Assembly (NCBI RefSeq): GCF_964656455.1
Contig: NC_135718.1
Span: 144,938,262 to 145,002,261 of the forward strand
Source: Halichoerus grypus
Taxonomy: Eukaryota > Chordata > Mammalia > Carnivora > Phocidae
Direction of reading: 5' to 3'
Length of the DNA stretch: 64,000 bases
The notes below the pieces were generated by a model. It searched no databases and was not told the origin of the DNA. It saw nothing but the letters and a program-made list of their open reading frames with translations. How positions within the stretch are numbered: the first letter of the stretch is position 1; the number at the start of each line of letters is the position of its first letter. The position numbers and the translations under genes were made by a program. This document shows positions 56,886 to 64,000 of the stretch, in pieces.

Positions 56886-58009
56886 ATTGATACTCCTTTT
56901 CTCTTCCTTTGCAGGAAGAAGTGGCGCTTGAGAACTTGGTTCTTTTCCTACTGGCCTAGGCATCTAGGTGTTCTCTCAGAGTGAGGAGGGTGAGGTGGGT
57001 AGAGACCTCGCTGCTGCCTTTCATGTCTGCCAGGCTGAGGAAGACAGATGCTCTCGGATGTTCCCTGGGCCACCTCTTTTAGGCTCTCCTATCTGCTTTG
57101 GTCCTTGAGGGAAAACATCTGCTGCTCTTACTGCAGCTTCTCCATTGTCATTTGTCTTCTAATTTGCTTCTGTTTATTTGAAATTTTCACAGATCATTTT
57201 AGTAGCCTCCCACTTGACTTCTCCTATCACCTCCTGTCCCCATTTTGCTCTTCACTTCTCCTATTTTGTTTTCATGTCTACATCATTTATCTTCTTATCA
57301 GGTGTTTTGTTTGGGTAGAGATTTTGACATGTGTCTTATCTGTTGCTTCCATCTTGGATTTACCAGCTTTGCCCAATGAAAACTTTTCAGGCAGAGGGCA
57401 TGGCTTCCTTTTATTGTATTTTTCTTTCCTTTACCAATCACCCCATTTCTTCTCTGGCCCTAGACCAGATTTTCCCCTCACTTCTACGTTAAATGCTGTC
57501 ATCTGCCCTTAATGTCATCTCCAGAATGTACTCTGGCTTCCTCTCAGGACATCTTTGCTCTCTTTGGCTCTCCACCACCAACAGCCCGCAGGCCCTTGCT
57601 CTCTGTGCTCCTGTGAGGCATTTACACCTCACAACCATTGCAGGGGGCCCTGTGCCTTTCTCTGGGGACCACAGGTGGTTATCGCCATGGAGATTTCTTA
57701 GAGAGTAGTGCCTCAGGGAGAGAGGAGCCACAGAAAGAGTAGGACCTCACACATTTAAATATGATAACACATATGGAGCATTTTACAGTGGTTGCCACGA
57801 GTTAAGTGTTTAATAATTAGTACTGCTCAGTACTGGTTGATTATGGATGGCATTTTGGGAGGTCGGGTTAGGGATACCTCGCAACATTTGGAGATTGTGA
57901 AACTTAATACCACGCTGATCTAGTCACATGACATTTCATGCTCAACTGTAGGAACAGAGAAGGAAATATGACTTTGATGTTAGAAGTTGAAAAAGGAATG
58001 TTTGGCCCA
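56886..58009. other. Unique sequence, no gene seen
   Basis: A T-rich region gives a 154-codon plus-strand ORF (57048-57512) dominated by Leu, Phe, Ser and Cys, the usual product of pyrimidine-rich DNA. No domain recognised. No transposon assigned. Confidence 0.4.
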
Positions 58010-58440
58010 CTGTGATTATCAACCAGTTTGGGGCAGAATCACCCCCTCATCTCTTGGAAGACCTCCTTAACAGTTTTCTGCCTGCTTGTAAACCACACTT
58101 TTCCCTTATTATTTTAGCTCAAGTATACACTCATATTCTACTTCCATTTTTTAGAAAGTTCACTGACCAGCTTGTAGTTGATCTAAAACTATTAGCACTA
58201 GCGGTATTTCCCGCTGCTGTGTTTACATGGCATTTCTTCCTTTCCTGTTTAAATTCATGTGTTTATTGTAGCGCTTCTCATGGGCAGACTTGTGTTACAG
58301 TTTCTTGTGTATGATCTGTCCTTTCTGAGGGACTGTGAGTTTCTGGAAATTAGGAATCATATTTGGGTCTTTGCATTTCCCACAGAACTAACATAGCACC
58401 TCATATATAGCAGGCACTCTTTCACATTAAATAAACTAAA
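58010..58440 (+). repeat. L2 LINE 3' end (sense)
   Basis: 'cttggaagacctccttaac' near 58060, 'gggactgtgagtttctgg', 'ttgggtctttgcatttccc', 'acatagcacctcatatatag' and 'caggcactctttcacatt' with a final AATAAA-like end match sense L2. Confidence 0.78.
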
Positions 58441-60434
58441 ACAAATAGTCTGTGCCATGATTAAGGGCCACATGTCAACTCATGTCCAACATAAAGAAAT
58501 AATTCACAATTTTACAGATTGTCGGTAGAAAAGTTGTTGACAAAAGCTTCTGCAGATGCACTAGCACCAGTTTGTACGGACCCAAGAGTGCACATCATTA
58601 AATCTGCAGGAATGTTTTTGACCTAGTTGGTAAGCCATTGGGAACTTGAAACTGGCTTTGCTGGGAATATTTACCCCATGGAAATGAGCACGCACTACAG
58701 ATCAAGGCTATTTTTTTCTTTTGAGAGCGTTTTCCAGCCGTCCATGGCTATCTTCGAGATTGTCTTGAACAGCCAAACTTTGCAATAGGAAGCTAAACAG
58801 AAATGCAGTCCATGAATTGTCAGTGGGGCAATTAGTTTTCTAAATAGTGGGGGGTGAGGGCAAGTGGGGACAACAGGCTTATAGTGCTGTCATGAAGAAC
58901 AGCTCAGCTCTTCCTCAAAAACAAAAACAAAACCAGACCACAGCCGAAGAAAGCAAGGTAGTTCCTCACAGGCAATTTCTCAAAATGGCAAAGCTAGTTC
59001 AAGGTATTTGCGGCACTGAGATCTGTCTTGTAATCTATTCTAGTGGCTCTTGATATTTAAAAATATTTTCTTTCCCTGGCATAGACATTATTAAGCCTTT
59101 GGCAGTATTAAGGAGCACTTTTAAAAAATACTGTGTTAGAAGAAGAGTTTAGAAAATCTATTTGGGGTTATGCAAAGCATATTTAGCACATATCAAAATA
59201 AAATGGGGAAATTAAAAACCACTTTTCACTTTGTAATTTCTAGCAGAGTTAATGATGCAACATATGAGTGATTCCTCAGTGACCCTTATCTGCAAGACTG
59301 CAAACGTCTTTCATGTTATTGTGCCTGCTTATTCATTAACAACATCTTCACAGAACCTTGTGGTCATGAAATTCTTCAAACAATGGTAGTCTAAAGTAGA
59401 AATACTAGTCAAGTCCATATACTATTGTGAGGCAGTTCCAAAAGAATGATTATAAAGTTATTTTAAGATGATTTTGAAAATGAATCAAAATATCTCTCAC
59501 AAGGTATCAGAGTTGTATAAACTGAATATAGTAAAATATTGTTGGGCTCAGTTTTACTTAAAAAAGCCTTTAAGATGTTGAAACTACAAAATAAATCACA
59601 CAAGGCAGCTTAAAGATAGTCCATGATGTGTAAACATGGTATTTTTGGCTAAAAGACTTCTGGCATCTTACGACTGGTGTGTGAAGTCCACTAAAGACTT
59701 CTGGGAAAGCTGGAGTTACCACATTGATTTGGGAGGCTGAAGTAGTGTAGCTCACATATCCAACTAGCCTTGCCTGTTGAAAAGCACCAGGCAAGGACCC
59801 TCAATCACCTAGTGGAGCGATCTCTGGAGATCTTTTTCCCGCTTCCCACAAGAGCTCCTTGCTTTTCAGCAGTCCACTGTGTGCATAAAATTAACAACAT
59901 GCTACAATGGCTTCTTATATCATAAATGGAGCCCCTTAAAGTGATATTCCTTCCCACGCTTTTGCAGCCTTCCAGTGGGAATTACTACTGGACTTCACTT
60001 ATTTGAACAGAAGGTGTGAGTTTAAAGGCATGAACAAACACACCGGCAATATATTAGCTGTCTTTAGTGATGTACGGATGGATGCTTGAGTGACTCATAG
60101 GCTGAGTCTGGCCTCAGAAACCTATTTTGCTAAATGCTAAATCTTCATGGAAACCTACCTGGGGAGACTGAAAGTGTTCTGAACAGCTATCTCCATTGAA
60201 TTTTTTGGCTGAGCTTTTCATTTTTCACCTGGTTGTTTTAGTGCAATGTAGATCCAGCCATCATCACCGTCTTCGGTGAGGAGCTGTAGAGCAAACTTCT
60301 GTGACTAGCCACAGGTAGAATCAGCTATTCCTTACTAATGAGATGCTTTAAATAACAAAACAGAGAGACATCCAAAGGCAAAGTTGAAGCTAATTGAACT
60401 GCTAGTTGAAGACCAACTGAGAATGACCATGATG
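58441..60434. promoter_or_regulatory. Repeat-poor block; candidate conserved non-coding DNA
   Basis: Almost 2 kb without a transposon I can identify. Segments about 58540-58840 and 59220-59310 have a complex, low-redundancy texture (for example CAATTAG near 58830, TTAATGATG near 59250). The regulatory label is inference only. Confidence 0.25.
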
Positions 60435-60633
60435 GTGGTGGTGATAAACATTTATTGAGTGTTTATTGCTGCCAGACAGTAAATCATTTAAGCACACAAA
60501 ATCCGATGAGATAGGCACCATTTTTATGTCCATTTTACACATGAAGGAACTGAGGCAAAATGGAAGCAACATACCCTTGGTCACAGAGCTAGGAACTGAT
60601 GTATGCTGGATTTTAATCCCGGGAGTCTGACTC
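60435..60633 (-). repeat. MIR SINE (antisense), split by a CAN-SINE
   Basis: 'aacatttattgagtgttta', 'tccattttacacatgaagg', 'aactgaggcaaaatgg', 'ttggtcacagagctagg' and 'gagtctgactccagagc' follow the complement of MIR. The end ('ttcttaactattaccg') resumes at about 60891-60906. Confidence 0.88.
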
Positions 60634-60645
60634 CAGAGCTGACTT

Positions 60646-60676
60646 TTTTTTTTTTAAGATTTATTTATTTATTTGC

Positions 60677-60713
<37 letters not shown>

Positions 60714-60880
60714 CATGTGCATGAGTGGGAGGGGCAGAGGGAGAGGAAGAGAAAATCTCAAGCAAACTCCACACTGAGCATGGAGCACCAACGCGGGGCT
60801 CGATCTCGTGACCCTGAGATCATGATCTGAGCCAAAACCAAGAGTTGGTCACTTAATTGACTGTGCCACCCAGGAACTCC
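60646..60880 (-). mobile_element. CAN-SINE in MIR, with TSD and (GA)n
   Basis: 'aagatttatttatttatttg', an expanded (GA)n run at about 60679-60711, an older-subfamily body ('ctcaagcaaactccacac', 'ggggctcgatctcgtgac') and a diverged head complement. The duplication CAGAGCTGACTT lies at 60634-60645 and 60881-60892. Confidence 0.95.
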
Positions 60881-60906
60881 CAGAGCTGACTTCTTAACTA
60901 TTACCG

Positions 60907-61117
60907 TTAAATACCCAAAATGATCTTCCACTATGGGGCACCCAGGAATGACAGGGACAGCGTCTGAGACAGTATGTGCATGTCCTCAAAAAGACAGGCC
61001 TAACCTAGGGCCTAATTTCCTATTTTTCCATGGCTTCTATATTTTACTCAACTTCATACAGGCAAGGTCAATCGTATAAAAAATACTTTATATTTGCTTG
61101 ATTTTTGCAATAAGCTT
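60907..61117. other. Short unassigned stretch
   Basis: No gene or repeat recognised. Confidence 0.4.
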
Positions 61118-61313
61118 AGGGTGTCCATACTTAACGAATAAATATACAGGATGCCCATATAAATTTGAATTTCAGAGAAACAAAAAAATACTTTTTAAAA
61201 GTATAAGTGTATCCCAAATATTGCATGGTACCTATTTATATGAAAAAATTATTTTTTTTGTTCATCTGAAATTCCAATTTAGCTGGGTATCTTGTATTTT
61301 ATTTGGCAACCCC
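61118..61313. mobile_element. Palindromic MITE-like DNA transposon
   Basis: The left half ('gcccatataaatttgaattt', 'cagagaaacaaaaaaatac') is mirrored by the right half ('tttttttgttcatctgaaa', 'ttccaatttagctgggtat') as an imperfect inverted repeat of roughly 95 bases per arm, centred near 'ccaaatattgca' (61214-61225). Mammalian genomes hold an ancient family of this kind. I cannot name it with certainty. Confidence 0.75.
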
Positions 61314-61554
61314 AAGTAAGCTGAGCTTCAAACCTGAATGCCAACACCATGAAAATCACTATTTCATCTCTTGGAGATGGTAGGGAAAAAAACCCTAACA
61401 AACTTGCCTTAGGTTTGTCAGGTTGGAGATGAAATGCTGGTCAAATTTGTCTTGGGATGGAGTTAAACAGATGAGACGTGGCATTTCTAGCAATCACAGC
61501 TACGTTCCCTGGTGTTCTTGGAGTTGTGTTGAGAATGAGGAGGTGTGTCTCCAG
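61314..61554. other. Unassigned sequence
   Basis: No repeat or gene recognised. Confidence 0.4.
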
Positions 61555-61870
61555 CCCAGATTATTTTACTTTGATAGCTGCACAGCACCGCAAACCCATC
61601 GCGTAGATTAAAATAAAATCCTTAAATGTTGTTTTAATGATGTGAGCCCCACATTGCAAATGGTCTTCTTTGCTGTCGCCTCTAAAATAAAGTAATCGAC
61701 CCTGACGCCATTCAGCGTGGGACACATAACTCAAGTCACGGTCAATTATCTTCTGGTGGACTTTAACACAGTGGGAGCCATTGTCCACGTAATGACTGTG
61801 GGGCTTGCAGGGCCCACGTAACTGCAAGGGGCCTCTCGAGTGCCTCACCTGTGATTAAAGGGCCAGGCCT
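61555..61870. promoter_or_regulatory. Candidate conserved non-coding element
   Basis: Repeat-free and unusually rich in retained CpGs for this AT-rich surrounding (for example GCACCGC, CATCGCGTAG, CTGTCGCC, AATCGACC, TGACGCC, CAGCGTGG, CCACGTAATG, CTCTCGAG). Homeodomain and E-box words are present, such as TTTAATGATG, GTCAATTATC and CACCTGTGATTAAAGG. This texture is common in constrained developmental enhancers, but only cross-species alignment can show constraint. Confidence 0.4.
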
Positions 61871-61914
61871 CATTCATCTTTGCCTGCCCGGCCCTTAGCA
61901 CTGTGTCTGGCACA

Positions 61915-62144
61915 TTTATATTTACAACAGACGCTTACTGAGTGCCCACTTTGTCCTGGATGCAAGGGTCACAGGAGGCAATGCCTTAAGTCCTGGCCCT
62001 GTTCTTACGGAGTTTACAGTCTGGAGAAGGTGTCCAATAAATAAGTGGAAGAATACTTAATACAGAGATTCAAAGTCTTTGAGAACAGGAGGAATTCTTG
62101 GCCACTTTGCCTGTAGATGAGGAAGCGGAGACGCAGGGATGAGT
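61915..62144 (-). repeat. L2 LINE fragment (antisense)
   Basis: 'acagacgcttactgagtgcc', 'ggatgcaagggtcacagg', 'ggagtttacagtctggag' and 'tccaataaataagtgg' follow the complement of an L2 3' end. A short sense L2-like piece ('tagcactgtgtctggcac') lies just upstream, at about 61897-61914. Confidence 0.78.
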
Positions 62145-62300
62145 GCCATATTGGAAGTCAGAAAACCGGAGCTTGGAAACCACTTTACTATTTAGTCTTT
62201 GGGGAAGTTGCTAAGTTTCTCTTACCCTTAGTTTGCTCATCTGAAAATGGAGATTATATTGCCACCTAGGTTGTAAGGCAAAAATAAGATAATGGTCCAG
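62145..62300 (+). repeat. MIR SINE fragment
   Basis: 'ggggaagttgctaagtttc', 'tcttacccttagtttgctc' and 'atctgaaaatggagattat' follow the MIR core in the sense direction. Confidence 0.75.
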
Positions 62301-62377
62301 AGACTGAAAAGCATTCCATTGTAAAGTATAATGTCCAAAAACACAGAATTGAGGTTGGCATAATTAAAACTAGAAAG

Positions 62378-62612
62378 ACAGCGTGGTATAGTGGTTAAGA
62401 GCAGGCACGCTGGAGCCTGATACCTGGATTTATGTTCAGGTTCTTCCATTTACTGACCGTGTGACCTTTGGCAAGTTATTTAACCTCCCGTGCCTCTGTT
62501 CCCTATCTGTAAAATGAGGACAATCAGGGTACATACTTTGAAGGATTGTTGTAAACATTAATTGAGTTTATACATGACAACATAATAGCACTCAATAAAT
62601 ATTGTTTGTAAC
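62378..62612 (+). repeat. MIR SINE, nearly full length
   Basis: 'gacagcgtggtatagtgg', 'ttaagagcaggcacgctgg', 'gaccgtgtgacctttggc', 'aagttatttaacctcccg', 'ctatctgtaaaatgagg' and 'agcactcaataaatattg' match MIR from its tRNA-like head to its 3' end. This is the best preserved MIR in the window. Confidence 0.95.
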
Positions 62613-63583
62613 CAATATCCACTGTAACATCTGGGTGTAGGGGGATAGATTTGCTATTAAGGCAAATTGCCCATCCCCTAGCCATCCTTTCATTTCAACA
62701 CAGGGAGATGCATTTTGAGAATATAGTAAAAAGAGATGTAAGTTCTACTGTCTGTTTCTTAAATAATTTTCAGGTCAAGAGATGTTTTTATAATCATGTG
62801 CTTTGATCTGAGATTTCTGAACAGTCCCCAAATCAAAATATCAGCAATGGAGAATAGAGAGGAATGGAAAACTGATTTATTCATTCCCAGTCAATAAAGT
62901 AAGCATGCAGTAGCTGGATTGTAAATACCCCTGCAAAGTGAGATTTACAAGACATAATATTGGAAGACAGATTTATCCCAGTTGAAAGTGCATTGCCGTT
63001 GAAGCAAGTACAGTGGAATTTATAAGACGAAGCCCTTGAATGAGAAGAACTCAGAGGCCTTGGGGAATCAGACTCATGAGGTTTGCTAGGCACAAGCTGG
63101 ATTTGCATCTTCACAAGGGCCAGTCAAAGCATTTTCTGAAAATATTGCAAGGAAAGGAGAAAAGCAACTTGAGGCAGGGGCATCAGTTTTGTTTAAAACT
63201 TCCCTTTGCTCAAGACTGTGGGGTTTATAAATCAAAATTATGTGTCCAGTGAGGAAATGGGAAGTAGAACTGTTTCCAAAAGAAAAAAGAAAAGAAAGCA
63301 AGTGATTCATTTTGGCCTAAATAATTGAAAATGCAGAAAGTCCAAGTGTTCCTGGCTGCTCGGCCATGAGCTTATTTGTCGTTTTTGCTGTCATGTGGCA
63401 GACTGCATGATGAAGACTTGGAAGATGAGCCATTAGAATCTGTAAATCTTTGAACTATTTGGTGAAATCGATTGGAGCCCAATCTTCGGCTACCCACAGG
63501 ATTTTTTATTTCCTTTTCACATGGGGCAGAATCCAAATGAAGCAGCATGATTGCATTTATTTTATGTAAAAGAAAGGAAAAGA
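62613..63583. other. Unique sequence; possible conserved part at right end
   Basis: No transposon recognised. Bases about 63370-63575 form a repeat-free stretch with a short run of acidic codons on the plus strand (63405-63452) that ends in a stop. It could be a chance ORF or a constrained non-coding element. Confidence 0.35.
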
Positions 63584-63785
63584 GGGGCACATGGGTGGCT
63601 CAGTTGGTTAAACATCTGACTCTTGATTTTAGCTCAGGTCATGATCTCAGGGTCATGAGATCGAGCCCCAGGTCAGGCTCTATGCTTAGTGTGGAGTCTG
63701 CTTGAGATTCTCTCCCTCATCCTCTGCCCCTCCCCATGATCGCACACGCTCTCTCTCTAAATAAATAAATTAAATCTTAAAAAAA
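63584..63785 (+). mobile_element. CAN-SINE, older subfamily
   Basis: 'ggggcacatgggtggctcag' head, 'catctgactcttgatttt', 'gagatcgagccccaggtc', (CT)n body and an AAATAAATAAATTAAATC tail. It leads directly into a purine-rich microsatellite. Confidence 0.93.
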
Positions 63786-63870
63786 AGGAAGAGAAAGGAA
63801 GAAAGAAAGGAAGAAGAGAGGGAGGGAGGGAGGGAAAGAAGGAAGAAAGAAAGAAATAAGAAGAAAAATG
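63778..63870. repeat. (GGAA/GAAA)n purine tract
   Basis: Imperfect GGAA, GAAA and GGGA units between two CAN-SINEs, probably grown from the first SINE's A-rich tail. Confidence 0.92.
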
Positions 63871-64000
63871 GTCAGGTGGCTGGGTGGCTCGGTTGGTTGA
63901 TGTCCAACTCTTGATCTCAGCTCAGGTCTTGATCTCAGGTCCTGAGTTTGAACCCTGTGCTGGGCTCTATGCTGGGCATGGAGCCTACTTCAAAAAAAAA
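63871..64000 (+). mobile_element. CAN-SINE, at or near its 3' end at window edge
   Basis: 'ggctgggtggctcggttgg', 'caactcttgatctcagctc' and 'catggagcctacttcaaaa' with an A-run ending at the last base. This is the older subfamily without a long CT body. Same orientation as the copy immediately to its left. Confidence 0.9.

Noticed and set aside
57048..57512. 154-codon plus-strand ORF, hydrophobic
   Set aside because: The Leu/Phe/Ser/Cys-rich product reflects pyrimidine-rich DNA. The apparent membrane segments are not evidence of a protein.

Overview
This window is vertebrate nuclear DNA from a caniform carnivore, most likely a non-canid arctoid such as a bear, pinniped or mustelid. The main evidence is a dozen CAN-SINE copies (tRNA-Lys-derived, with a head reading GGGGCACCTGGGTGGCTCAG, a pyrimidine-rich body and an AAATAAATAAA tail). 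This is the form I associate with arctoids; the dog lineage form has a different head. Ancient mammalian repeats (MIR, L2, L1M, MaLR-type LTRs, a hAT-like MITE) form the background. The species is an inference. I recognise no protein-coding exon, tRNA gene, rRNA, CRISPR array or prokaryotic feature. The window is either a gene desert or part of a very large intron.

Layout. Bases 1-11 kb are mostly unique sequence with L2 and MIR remnants, a 5'-truncated L1 tail (about 3.16-3.49 kb) and scattered CAN-SINEs. Bases 11-17 kb are one old L1M on the minus strand, later hit by two CAN-SINEs, a 62-bp micro-L1 and a MaLR-type LTR. Bases 17-27 kb hold LTRs, L2 and MIR around a repeat-poor block (about 19.3-21.2 kb) that looks like conserved non-coding DNA. 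Bases 27.5-30 kb carry L1M pieces in both orientations. Bases 30-37 kb mix unique sequence, MIR, L2, CAN-SINEs and a hAT-type MITE. Bases 38-41 kb are a plus-strand L1M remnant split by an LTR.

Bases 41387-48432 are a full-length, relatively young L1 on the minus strand. It has an 11-bp target-site duplication, a GC-rich 5' UTR with a YY1 site at its first bases, a broken ORF1 and a broken ORF2. It landed inside an older minus-strand L1M (41086-41386, resuming at 48444-49975) that also carries an LTR. Bases 50-64 kb are mostly unique, with several stretches that look like conserved non-coding elements, further MIR and L2, a palindromic MITE (61.1-61.3 kb) and three more CAN-SINEs.

No new gene system is visible. 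The items most worth a second look are the L1 5' UTR (a 252-bp tandem duplication, and an antisense ORF opening on a YY1/Kozak motif), a 20-bp perfect inverted repeat that looks like a template-switch scar, and several candidate conserved regulatory blocks. Those blocks were judged by eye only and need cross-species alignment.
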